Shown here piece by piece: positions 56,381-64,000 of a stretch of 64,000 nt of DNA; position 1 is the first letter of the stretch, and every line of letters begins with the position of its first letter. Position numbers and translations under genes: made by a program. Below the pieces are notes generated by a model. The model saw only the letters and a list, made by a program, of their open reading frames with translations. It did not search any database and was not told the origin of the DNA. This stretch comes from Gillisia sp. Hel1_33_143 (GTDB lineage Bacteria; Bacteroidota; Bacteroidia; Flavobacteriales; Flavobacteriaceae): assembly GCF_900104765.1 (NCBI RefSeq), contig NZ_LT629737.1, positions 3,348,001 through 3,412,000 on the forward strand, written 5' to 3'.

Positions 56381-57268
56381 ATGAAAAATATAGCAGTAAT
56401 AGGAGCCGGAACCATGGGTAACGGTATTGCACATACGTTTGCACAATTTGGATATAAAGTTAACCTTATAGATATTTCTAAAGAAAGTCTTCAAAAAGGC
56501 TTGGATACCATTTCTAAGAATCTAGACAGAATGGTTTCTAAAGAGAAGATCTCTGAAAATGAAAAAGCTGAAACTTTAAATAACATTTCAACTTTTATAG
56601 ATATACCTAGTGGCGTTAAAGATGTAGATCTTATTGTAGAAGCAGCTACAGAAAATGTAGATCTTAAATTAAAGATCTTTAAGCAGCTAGACATTAACTG
56701 TTCTAAAGACACTATTCTAGCCAGTAATACTTCTTCGATCTCTATTACCCAGATCGCAGCAGAGGTTTCTTATCCGGAAAGAGTTATTGGAATGCACTTT
56801 ATGAATCCAGTACCGGTTATGAAATTGGTAGAGATCATTAGAGGGTATAATACTTCAGATAAAGTAACGAAAGATATTATGGAGCTTTCAGAAAAATTGA
56901 ATAAAGTTCCGGTAGAAGTAAATGATTATCCTGGATTTGTAGCCAATAGAATTTTAATGCCAATGATAAACGAGGCAATAGAGACCTTGTATAATGATGT
57001 TGCCGGAGTATATGAAATAGATACGGTAATGAAGTTAGGAATGGCACACCCAATGGGTCCCTTACAACTTGCAGATTTTATAGGTTTAGATGTATGTCTT
57101 TCTATTTTAGAAGTAATGTACAACGGCTTTAAAAATCCAAAATATGCACCATGCCCATTATTGGTAAATATGGTGAGAGCCGGAAAATTAGGAGCGAAAT
57201 CTGGTGAAGGTTTCTACGATTATTCCGAGAGCAGAAAGGCTGAAAAAGTATCAGCTCAATTTATATAA
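56381..57268 (+). CDS. hbd: 3-hydroxybutyryl-CoA dehydrogenase
   Basis: This 295-residue cytoplasmic enzyme oxidises 3-hydroxyacyl-CoA with NAD, as in fatty-acid or butanoate metabolism. The NAD loop is IGAGTMGNGIAHTFAQFGY (residues 6-24), the catalytic region has ASNTSSISIT and the His in RVIGMHFMNPVPVMKLVE (about 131-148), and the C-terminal domain has YPGFVANRILMPMINEA and AHPMGPLQLADFIGLD. It lacks an enoyl-CoA hydratase domain, so it is the short, stand-alone type. A perfect 14-bp hairpin follows its stop codon. Confidence 0.95.
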   Translation: MKNIAVIGAGTMGNGIAHTFAQFGYKVNLIDISKESLQKGLDTISKNLDRMVSKEKISENEKAETLNNISTFIDIPSGVKDVDLIVEAATENVDLKLKIFKQLDINCSKDTILASNTSSISITQIAAEVSYPERVIGMHFMNPVPVMKLVEIIRGYNTSDKVTKDIMELSEKLNKVPVEVNDYPGFVANRILMPMINEAIETLYNDVAGVYEIDTVMKLGMAHPMGPLQLADFIGLDVCLSILEVMYNGFKNPKYAPCPLLVNMVRAGKLGAKSGEGFYDYSESRKAEKVSAQFI

Positions 57269-57277
57269 AGATTTTAA

Positions 57278-57315
57278 AGATCAGAAGTTAGAATGCAGAT
57301 CCTAACTTCTGATCT
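57278..57315 (+). other. Perfect 14-bp hairpin between hbd and the DUF1015 gene
   Basis: AGATCAGAAGTTAG (57278-57291) pairs without mismatch with 57302-57315 across a 10-nt loop. No U-tract follows on either strand. It ends 20 nt before the TTG start of the next gene, so it may protect the upstream message end or control downstream translation. Confidence 0.6.
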
Positions 57316-57335
57316 ATTATACCTATTTTCAGAAT

Positions 57336-58571
57336 TTGACCAAGATCATTCCCTTTAGAGCAGTTCGCCCTACCAGTGACAAGGCAGGACTCGTTGCATC
57401 AAGACCGTATGAAGATTATAGCATAGGCGAACTTACGGCGCAATTGGAATACAATCCATATTCTTTTTTACATATTATCAATCCCGGATATAAATTTCAG
57501 CATGAAATAACAGGAGAAAAAAGATTTCAATTGGTTAAGAATCGCTATCTCGAGTTTAAAGAAGAGGAGATATTTACCAGAGATGAAACTCCGTGCTATT
57601 ATCTCTACAAGATTATTGCTAGAAGTCAGGTATTTTGCGGAATTATAGCTGCAGCAAGTGTAGAAGATTATAAGAACAACCTTATAAAAAAGCACGAAGA
57701 CACTATAGAATACAGAGAAACACTTTTTAAAGATTATCTAAAAGTAGTAGGATTTAATACGGAGCCGGTATTGCTTACGTATCCAGATTCTGAGGTTATC
57801 AATAATATTCTGGCACAGGCTATGAAGGAGATCCCGGAATATGAGTTTACTACCCATAATAAGGAAACTCATTACCTGTGGAAAATAGATGATGAAATTA
57901 ATGTAAATAAGATAAAGGCAGAATTTGAAACGATGCCACATCTGTATATAGCAGATGGCCACCATAGAAGTGCTTCTTCTTGCTTATTGGCAAATGAATC
58001 TATGCAAGCCAATCCTGAGCATACCGGGGAAGAGAGCTATAATTATTTTATGAGCTATCTAATTGCAGAGAGCAATTTAAAGATCTATGAGTATAGTAGG
58101 ATGGTTACAGACCTTAATGGGTTGAGTAAAGAAGAATTCCTTATGCAGCTAGATGAATGGTTTAGAATTGAGAACAGGAATTTTGAGACCTATGCGCCTA
58201 CGAGCAAGCATCACTTCAATATGTATCTAGATGGCGAATTTTACTCGCTATATCTTAGAAAAACAGGATATGAATTTACAGACTCCTTAAGCACTTTGGA
58301 TACTAATATTTTATATGAAAAGATCTTAAAACCTATTTTGGGAATTATAGATCTTAGAAATGATAGTAGGATTGCCTATATTCACGGAAAGAATGATCTT
58401 ATAGAAATGAAATCTCAGGTAGATAATGGAACCTTTGCCGTTGGCTTTGGAATGCTACCACTCACTATAGAAGAAATAAAGAAAGTTGCAGATGAAGGTC
58501 TTATTATGCCTCCTAAAAGCACCTATATAGAACCTAAATTAAGAAGCGGACTTACCATCTATGAGTTTTAA
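57336..58571 (+). CDS. DUF1015-family protein
   Basis: This 411-residue cytoplasmic protein is of the widespread DUF1015 (HTH-like conserved, SerK-related) family. It starts with TKIIPFRAVRPTSDKAGLVASRPYE, the normal family beginning, and has YYLYKIIARSQVFCGIIAAASVEDY (about 88-112), LYIADGHHRSASS (about 207-219) and IAYIHGKNDL near the end. Archaeal SerK, a free-serine kinase, shows this ADGHHR motif, so kinase activity is possible but unproven. The start is TTG at 57336: the frame upstream is stopped at 57303 with no ATG between, and the N-terminus fits. Confidence 0.85.
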   Translation: MTKIIPFRAVRPTSDKAGLVASRPYEDYSIGELTAQLEYNPYSFLHIINPGYKFQHEITGEKRFQLVKNRYLEFKEEEIFTRDETPCYYLYKIIARSQVFCGIIAAASVEDYKNNLIKKHEDTIEYRETLFKDYLKVVGFNTEPVLLTYPDSEVINNILAQAMKEIPEYEFTTHNKETHYLWKIDDEINVNKIKAEFETMPHLYIADGHHRSASSCLLANESMQANPEHTGEESYNYFMSYLIAESNLKIYEYSRMVTDLNGLSKEEFLMQLDEWFRIENRNFETYAPTSKHHFNMYLDGEFYSLYLRKTGYEFTDSLSTLDTNILYEKILKPILGIIDLRNDSRIAYIHGKNDLIEMKSQVDNGTFAVGFGMLPLTIEEIKKVADEGLIMPPKSTYIEPKLRSGLTIYEF

Positions 58572-58697
58572 AATTTGCTGATCTCTTTTTAAGTTCTCAA
58601 TTCTTTCGAGTGTATGTCCTTCCTATAAAAGCATTTCTATGAAGATGGAATAATGACAGCGCAATAATATAGATTTAAAATTACAACATATAACAGC

Positions 58698-59354
58698 ATG
58701 AGCATTTCAGAAAATATAAAACAATATAAAGAAGAACTTGGTGATGTTTCCTTGGTAGCCATTTCCAAGACTAAACCAAATGAAGATCTGGAAGAAGCTT
58801 ATAATGCAGGGCAACGCATTTTTGGTGAAAACAAGATCCAGGAAATGACAGATAAATGGGAAGCCTTGCCAAAAGATATAGAATGGCACATGGTTGGCCA
58901 CGTGCAGCGCAACAAGGTAAAGTATATGGCGCCTTACATTGCTCTTATTCATGCTGTAGACAGCTTAAAGCTTCTTAAAGAGATTAATAAAGAAGCTAAA
59001 AAGAACGAACGTACCATAAAATGTTTGCTTCAGATAAAAATAGCCGATGAAGATTCTAAATTTGGGATCTCAAAAGATGAAGCTAAAGAGATCTTAGATT
59101 CTGAAGCTTTTGCAAAATTTGAAAATGTTGAGGTTAGCGGATTAATGGGTATGGCAACCTTTACCGATGATATGGATCAGGTTAAAAAAGAGTTTTCATA
59201 TTTACATTCTGTTTTTACAGAATTCCAGCAAACGTATCCAAAGATGAAGACCTTATCTATGGGGATGAGTGGAGATTATCAGTTGGCAGTAGAATGTGGC
59301 AGCACTATGGTTAGAATAGGAAGTGCTATTTTTGGAGAGAGAAATTATAATTAA
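58698..59354 (+). CDS. yggS: YggS-family PLP homeostasis protein
   Basis: This 218-residue cytoplasmic PLP-binding protein is a fold III single-domain barrel. The PLP lysine is in LVAISKTKPNEDLEEAY (residue about 24), followed by FGENKIQEMTDKW, WHMVGHVQRNKVKYM (about 64-78), and the C-terminal phosphate site LSMGMSGDYQLAVECGSTMVRIG. The family has no strong catalytic activity and keeps pyridoxal phosphate and amino-acid pools in balance. It ends 15 bp before the DnaQ/GIY-YIG gene, so the two are probably co-transcribed. Confidence 0.95.
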   Translation: MSISENIKQYKEELGDVSLVAISKTKPNEDLEEAYNAGQRIFGENKIQEMTDKWEALPKDIEWHMVGHVQRNKVKYMAPYIALIHAVDSLKLLKEINKEAKKNERTIKCLLQIKIADEDSKFGISKDEAKEILDSEAFAKFENVEVSGLMGMATFTDDMDQVKKEFSYLHSVFTEFQQTYPKMKTLSMGMSGDYQLAVECGSTMVRIGSAIFGERNYN

Positions 59355-59369
59355 GAAGAAGGATCATAT

Positions 59370-60743
59370 TTGTACGCAATATTAGACATAGAAACCACCG
59401 GCGGGAAGTATAATGAAGAAGGAATTACCGAAATTGCCATTTATAAATTTGATGGGCATACGGTAATAGATCAATTTATTAGTCTTGTAAACCCGGAGCA
59501 ACCCATACAACCTTTTGTAGTAGGACTTACCGGTATAAATAACGATATGTTGCGCAATGCACCCAAATTCTATGAGGTAGCAAAACGCATTGTAGAGATC
59601 ACTAAGGATTGTATTGTGGTAGCCCATAATGCCAAATTTGATCATAGAATACTAAGATTAGAATTTAGACGTCTTGGTTTTGATTATGAGCGTAAAACGC
59701 TTTGTACTGTAGAATTATCTAAAAAGCTTATTCCGGGTCAGACGTCTTATAGCCTTGGAAAACTTGTGAGAGCTTTGGGAATTCCATTAAGTGACAGGCA
59801 TCGCGCAAATGGAGATGCGCAGGCAACAGTGAAATTATTCAAAATGTTGCTGGCTAAAGATTCTCAAAAAGAGATCTTAAAAGAATCGGTTAAAAATGAA
59901 CCTTCAAAGCAATTAGACACAAAACTTGTTCAGTTATTAGAAGAACTTCCTGCAATAACCGGGGTATATTATCTTCACAATAGTGATGGAGACATTATTT
60001 ATATTGGTAAGAGCAAGAATATCCGCAAAAAAGTAAATCAGCATTTTACCAACGATAATCTTAAGGCAAAAGAACTCCAAAAAGAAGTTGCAGCGGTAAG
60101 CTTTGAAGCTACCGGTAATGAACTTATAGCTCTCCTTAAAGAAAATGAAGAGGTAAAACAGAATAAACCAAAATATAATAAGACTTCTAACAAACCTATT
60201 TTTAGCTACGCCCTCTATCAATTTGTTGATGAGAAAGGTTATATCAACCTAAAGATTGCAAGAGCAGATGCCAGAAAGAGTAATGTTACCACTTTTTCTA
60301 ATATGCAGCAGGCAAAATCTACGCTTAGAAACATGATCTCCTCTTACAATCTATGTGATAGATTATGCGGCTTGGAGCTAGGAACCGGGAAATGTTTTGG
60401 ATACACCATAAAGAATTGTCATGGTGCCTGTATAGATCTAGAATCGCCATTAGACTATAATGCACGGGTAAGAGAACTTATAGAAATATATAGTTATAAA
60501 GATCAAAACATGCTGGTGGTAGACCGTGGCCGTGAGGTAGATGAAAAAAGCGCCTTGCTTGTGGAAAATGGAGAATTTAAAGGTGTAGGATATTTCAATT
60601 TGAATTACCAACTGAATAACCTCGAAATTGTGAGGTCTATAATAACTCCTATGAAAAATGACAGGGATGTACGTCATATCATTCAGAGTTATTTAAGAAG
60701 GAACAAGAAACTTAAGATCATCCAACTGCAAACAAATGACTAA
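59370..60743 (+). CDS. DnaQ-like exonuclease fused to a GIY-YIG (UvrC/Cho-type) nuclease
   Basis: This is a 457-residue two-domain nuclease. Residues 1-165 are a DEDDh 3'-5' exonuclease like DNA polymerase III epsilon: YAILDIETTGG (1-11), VVAHNAKFDHRIL (about 89-101) and HRANGDAQAT (about 143-152). Residues about 195-290 are a GIY-YIG domain, GVYYLHNSDGDIIYIGKSKN (about 197-216), and the C-terminus resembles the UvrC N-half with CxGxxIDLESPLDY-type cysteines. The UvrC helix-hairpin-helix region is absent. A role in excision repair is likely from known fusions in other bacteria. The start is TTG at 59370; it overlaps the next gene by 8 bp. Confidence 0.9.
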   Translation: MYAILDIETTGGKYNEEGITEIAIYKFDGHTVIDQFISLVNPEQPIQPFVVGLTGINNDMLRNAPKFYEVAKRIVEITKDCIVVAHNAKFDHRILRLEFRRLGFDYERKTLCTVELSKKLIPGQTSYSLGKLVRALGIPLSDRHRANGDAQATVKLFKMLLAKDSQKEILKESVKNEPSKQLDTKLVQLLEELPAITGVYYLHNSDGDIIYIGKSKNIRKKVNQHFTNDNLKAKELQKEVAAVSFEATGNELIALLKENEEVKQNKPKYNKTSNKPIFSYALYQFVDEKGYINLKIARADARKSNVTTFSNMQQAKSTLRNMISSYNLCDRLCGLELGTGKCFGYTIKNCHGACIDLESPLDYNARVRELIEIYSYKDQNMLVVDRGREVDEKSALLVENGEFKGVGYFNLNYQLNNLEIVRSIITPMKNDRDVRHIIQSYLRRNKKLKIIQLQTND

Positions 60744-62706
60744 ATTTTTACTCCCCCTCTTTTTACTTTTTAACCTTTGCATATACGCTCAACAAAGCTT
60801 CAATATTAAAAATTCTGAGGTATCAGAATATGATCTAAACGCTACTAGCTACGAGAAAGATGCTGCTGCTAATGCTTTTTATATTTATGAAAAAGGTGAA
60901 ACAGAATTTCAAGATGTTAATGATCATGGGATAGTAACAAGGTATGAAGCTAAAATTAAGATCTTAAATAATGAAGGTTACGATACTGCAAATATCAAAA
61001 TAAGACTTTCTAAATCTGAGAGCGACAGGCAGAAGATCAAAGACATTGTAGCTACCACTTATTATCTGGAAGACGGAATTAGAAAAGAAAAGAAGTTATT
61101 AGACTCCCAGATATATACAGAAGAAAATACATATCAAGACATGGTGAGCTTTACTTTTCCGGCTTTAAAACCAGGAGCTGTTTTGGTGTACTCTTATACA
61201 AAAGAATCTCCTTTTATTTTTAATTTTCAAACCTGGTGGTTTCAAACCGATATTCCAAAGGTTTATAGTGAATTCAACAGCAAAATTCCAGGGAATTATA
61301 AGTACAATATTCAAAAAATTGGAGAACTTAAATTAGCTTCTCAGGAAAGCGATATTCAAAAGCGATGCTTCTTTACTTCAAAATTAGCAGTTCCGGCAGA
61401 TTGTATGGTTACTAAATATGTAATGAACAATATTCCAGCATTTATAGCAGAATCCCATCTAACCTCTAGCCATAATTATGTATCTAGAATAGAATATGAA
61501 CTGCAATCTATCACTCAACTAGACGGATATGTTAGAAAATATACCAAATCCTGGGAAGATGTAGATAAAGAAATAAAATTTGATAATGGTCTGGGAAAGC
61601 AATTAAAGCGCACTTCTCTGGTAGAAGATCTGCTTCCTGAAAATATCAGATCGATGCCTAAAGGCTTGGAAAAAGCACAGGAGATCTTCAATTTTGTAAA
61701 AAACACTTATAGCTGGAATGGCAGTTATAAGATCTTTTACGATATGAACTTAAAAGATATCATTAAAGATAAATCTGGAACTATTGCTTCCATAAATATT
61801 CTACTTCATAATATTTATGAGAATGAAGGATTTACAGTTAAACCAGTATTAAGTTCTACCAGAAACAATGGAACTCCTACTAAACTGTATCCAATATTAT
61901 CAGATTTCAATTATTTGATGGTACAATTAGAATTAGAAAACACTCCTTACTTATTAGATGCTTCTGAAAAGAATATAGAATTTGGAATGATTCCTTTTAG
62001 AGCATTGAACTCTTACGCCAGACTTATAGATTTTGATTCAGAAAGTTCTTGGATAGATATAAATGCCAAGATATATTCTAATGTTACTTATAAAGATTCT
62101 TTAGCTATCTATAAAGACGGGACTGCAAGTGGACATTCTAAGCAATCTTTTAGTGGATATCATGCGCTACAGGTAAGAAATGATCTGCAGGAAATAAGCA
62201 AAGAGCAGGTCTTTAATAAGATCTCGACTCCTATGAGCTTTACCACATCAAGCAATTTTGAGATCTATAATCAAAAAGAGATCGAAGAACCTTTAAGCAT
62301 AGATTATTCCTTGAAAAATCATTCTCAAAAAGTGAATGGAATGATCTATTTTAACCCCTTCAGCTTTAAGCTTTTTGACAAAAATCCTTTTACACTTAAA
62401 GAAAGAAATTATCCTATAGATTTTGGATTTAAAGATGGCTATTATTATTACGCCAAAATAAAATTACCAGAAGATCATACGCTGGTAGAATTACCAGAAT
62501 CTAAAGCTTACTCCTTACCGGAAAATGGAGGATCTATTCAATTCTCTACAAGAAAGGTTTCTGAAACAGACGTGATGGTAGTTTTAAGGGTCACTTTCCC
62601 AAAGGCAGTTTATCCTTCGGCATATTATCCTTATCTTAAAGAGTTTTTTGACCATATTTTAGAGATCCAAGATCAATCTTTAATTGTTCTTAAAGAGAAT
62701 AGCTAA
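60736..62706 (+). CDS. DUF3857 / transglutaminase-like exported protein
   Basis: This 656-residue exported protein has a signal (KFLLPLFLLFNLCIYAQQ). Residues about 60-240 are DUF3857 (DVNDHGIVTRYEAKIKILNNEGYD; SYTKESPFIFNFQTWWFQ). Residues about 285-400 are a transglutaminase-like fold (IFNFVKNTYSWNGSY, SGTIASINILLHNIYENEGF). The classical Cys is replaced by Ser/Ile in the GTIASIN stretch, so it may be inactive as a protease or transferase. A DUF3858-like beta domain ends the chain. The family is typical of Bacteroidota and of unknown role. It overlaps the upstream nuclease gene by 8 bp. Confidence 0.87.
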   Translation: MTKFLLPLFLLFNLCIYAQQSFNIKNSEVSEYDLNATSYEKDAAANAFYIYEKGETEFQDVNDHGIVTRYEAKIKILNNEGYDTANIKIRLSKSESDRQKIKDIVATTYYLEDGIRKEKKLLDSQIYTEENTYQDMVSFTFPALKPGAVLVYSYTKESPFIFNFQTWWFQTDIPKVYSEFNSKIPGNYKYNIQKIGELKLASQESDIQKRCFFTSKLAVPADCMVTKYVMNNIPAFIAESHLTSSHNYVSRIEYELQSITQLDGYVRKYTKSWEDVDKEIKFDNGLGKQLKRTSLVEDLLPENIRSMPKGLEKAQEIFNFVKNTYSWNGSYKIFYDMNLKDIIKDKSGTIASINILLHNIYENEGFTVKPVLSSTRNNGTPTKLYPILSDFNYLMVQLELENTPYLLDASEKNIEFGMIPFRALNSYARLIDFDSESSWIDINAKIYSNVTYKDSLAIYKDGTASGHSKQSFSGYHALQVRNDLQEISKEQVFNKISTPMSFTTSSNFEIYNQKEIEEPLSIDYSLKNHSQKVNGMIYFNPFSFKLFDKNPFTLKERNYPIDFGFKDGYYYYAKIKLPEDHTLVELPESKAYSLPENGGSIQFSTRKVSETDVMVVLRVTFPKAVYPSAYYPYLKEFFDHILEIQDQSLIVLKENS

Positions 62707-62737
62707 ACACAAATATCTATTTAGTAGAAACTATATA

Positions 62738-63562
62738 TTGAAAACTAAAAAATCTTATCCGGCCTGGAAAGCTAAGCTCCATGAAGTAATCTATGAAGCA
62801 GATACTCCCATGGGGAAACTGTTCGATATTGTTCTTCTGGTTGCTATAGTATTAAGTATTGTACTGGTAATGTTAGAAAGCATAGCTCCTGTTAATCTTA
62901 AATACAGACAGGAATTCTATATCACAGAGTGGATCATTACATTTTTCTTTACCATAGAATATGTATTGAGGATAGTGTCTATAAAGAAACCCAGAAAATA
63001 CATCTTTAGTTTTTATGGTATTATAGACCTTCTTTCTACGCTTCCTTCTTATTTAGCTTTCTTCTTTGGTGGTTACAATATGCTATTCGCTATTAGAGCA
63101 CTTAGATTGCTAAGAGTGTTCAGGATCTTAAAGATCTCAAGATATATTGGCGAGTCTAATAAACTAATGCGGGCGCTAAAGAGCAGTCAGCCAAAGATTC
63201 TGGTTTTCTTATTTGCGGTGTTAATAATCTGCATTATCATGGGAACCTTAATGTATCTGGTAGAAGGTCCGGAACATGGGTTTACTAGCATACCTGTTGG
63301 GGTTTATTGGTGTATAGTTACGCTCACCACGGTAGGTTTTGGAGATATACATCCGGTTACTCCGCTAGGCCAGTTCATTGCTTCGTTCATCATGATCATG
63401 GGTTACGGAATTATTGCGGTACCTACAGGAATTGTAAGTTCTGAGTTTTCTATGGATACCACTTCAGAAAAACAGGTAAATACTCAATCTTGTCCTAATT
63501 GTGCAGAAAGCAATCACCTTAACAGAGCAGAATTTTGCCATAAATGCGGGCATAGCCTTTAA
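62738..63562 (+). CDS. Voltage-gated potassium channel-like ion transporter with C-terminal zinc ribbon
   Basis: This 274-residue inner-membrane channel has six helices and a voltage-sensor-type S4, IRALRLLRVFRILKISRY. The pore has the K-selective filter TLTTVGFGDIHPVT (about residues 204-217) and the cytoplasmic tail a four-Cys zinc ribbon (CPNC about 253, CHKCG about 268). TTG at 62738 is taken as the start, giving MKTKKSYPAWKAKLHEVIYE. The frame is also open from TTG 62684, but that lies inside the upstream gene, and the first 18 residues would be unlike the family. The zinc ribbon is unusual for a channel. It is followed 5 bp later by miaA. Confidence 0.85.
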   Translation: MKTKKSYPAWKAKLHEVIYEADTPMGKLFDIVLLVAIVLSIVLVMLESIAPVNLKYRQEFYITEWIITFFFTIEYVLRIVSIKKPRKYIFSFYGIIDLLSTLPSYLAFFFGGYNMLFAIRALRLLRVFRILKISRYIGESNKLMRALKSSQPKILVFLFAVLIICIIMGTLMYLVEGPEHGFTSIPVGVYWCIVTLTTVGFGDIHPVTPLGQFIASFIMIMGYGIIAVPTGIVSSEFSMDTTSEKQVNTQSCPNCAESNHLNRAEFCHKCGHSL

Positions 63563-63567
63563 TTAAA

Positions 63568-64000
63568 ATGGAGAATAGATACGTAATAAACGTTTTAGGA
63601 CCAACGGCAATTGGAAAGACAGCGCTAAGTATAAAACTCGCCAATGCATTTAACACAGAGATCATATCTGCAGATTCCAGACAGTTCTATAAAGAAATGT
63701 CTATAGGTACTGCTGCGCCAAGCAACGAAGAGCTGGCTCAAGCTCCGCATCATTTTATTCAGCACATCTCTATAGAAGATGATTATTCTGTAGGAGATTT
63801 TGAAAAGGAAGCTATCAGCACATCAGAAGCACTTTTTGAAAATAAAGAGGTATTGATTCTGGTGGGTGGCAGCGGACTTTATGTAAAAAGTTTTACTGAA
63901 GGTCTGGATGAATTTCCGGAAGTAGATGCAGACATAAGAGCAGCCCTAAATTTACAACTTCAAGAAGAAGGCATTGCTCCTTTAAAATTGAAATTACGAG
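63568..64000 (+). CDS. miaA: tRNA dimethylallyltransferase, 3' end outside the window
   Basis: The N-terminal 144 residues of MiaA lie in the window; the gene runs off the right edge. MiaA adds an isopentenyl group to A37 of tRNAs reading UNN codons. The P-loop is VLGPTAIGKTALSIKLA (about residues 8-24), then IISADSRQFYKEMSIGTAAP (about 33-52), which binds the tRNA base, HHFIQHISIEDDYSVGDFE and LVGGSGLYVKSFTEGLDEFP. The ATG at 63568 follows the channel stop by 5 bp. Confidence 0.95.
   Translation, partial: MENRYVINVLGPTAIGKTALSIKLANAFNTEIISADSRQFYKEMSIGTAAPSNEELAQAPHHFIQHISIEDDYSVGDFEKEAISTSEALFENKEVLILVGGSGLYVKSFTEGLDEFPEVDADIRAALNLQLQEEGIAPLKLKLR

Noticed and set aside
62684-62737. Longer start for the potassium channel at TTG 62684
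   Set aside because: It overlaps the DUF3857 coding sequence by 23 bp and adds residues unlike the family; TTG 62738 is preferred, though not proven.

Overview
The window is low-GC DNA from a bacterium of the phylum Bacteroidota, almost certainly a marine-type member of the Flavobacteriaceae (Gillisia or Gramella-like; genus not provable from the window). The evidence is a SusC/SusD/SusE starch locus, a PorP/SprF type IX secretion protein beside a gliding-motility C-terminal-domain protein, DUF5686 and DUF3857 proteins, the -7 promoter motif TAnnTTTG, and almost no Shine-Dalgarno sequences. No tRNA, rRNA, insertion sequence, prophage or CRISPR array was seen.

Layout. (1) 1-2376: three minus-strand genes of unknown function, two paralogous seven-helix membrane proteins and a 123-residue soluble protein, flanked on both sides by copies of one ~155-bp non-coding module. 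This is the best candidate here for an undescribed system. (2) 2377-7091: a minus-strand operon for 5-oxoproline use (pxpA, pxpB, pxpC) with an NRAMP-fold transporter that lacks the metal-binding motif, and a DUF2891 lipoprotein. (3) 7175-11717: a ComM/YifB-type ATPase, a BadF-type sugar kinase, gap and pfkA. (4) 11844-30841: a maltose/starch utilisation locus. Divergently from a LacI-type regulator, susC-susD-susE and a surface alpha-amylase run to the right. An MFS sugar permease, beta-phosphoglucomutase, GH65 phosphorylase, two GH13 enzymes and a GH31 enzyme run to the left. (5) 30909-34259: aldose 1-epimerase, P-II protein, ammonium channel and a DUF1456 protein. (6) 34800-39817: a 1362-residue secreted protein with 14 thrombospondin-type-3-like units, and its SprF-like partner. 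(7) 39905-64000: mostly core and housekeeping genes (sucC, lysA, smpB, pcm, hbd, yggS, miaA), interspersed with a PAS-rich histidine kinase and response regulator, a DUF389 fusion protein, two rhodaneses, a DnaQ/GIY-YIG fusion and a potassium channel.

How the genes work together. Starch would be cut at the cell surface by the 29393 amylase and imported by SusC/D (with SusE as glycan binder). Periplasmic GH13 and GH31 enzymes would trim it, and the MFS permease would carry maltose across the inner membrane. GH65 and beta-phosphoglucomutase would turn maltose into glucose and glucose 6-phosphate. PfkA and GAPDH, encoded just beyond the operon terminator, continue into glycolysis. The LacI-type protein probably reads the signal at a near-palindromic operator upstream of the susC promoter.

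Several genes start with TTG or GTG, and several have a TAnnTTTG box so close to the start codon that the transcript must be almost leaderless. Start choices below use that fact. All functions are read from sequence motifs and recall of protein families; no search was run.
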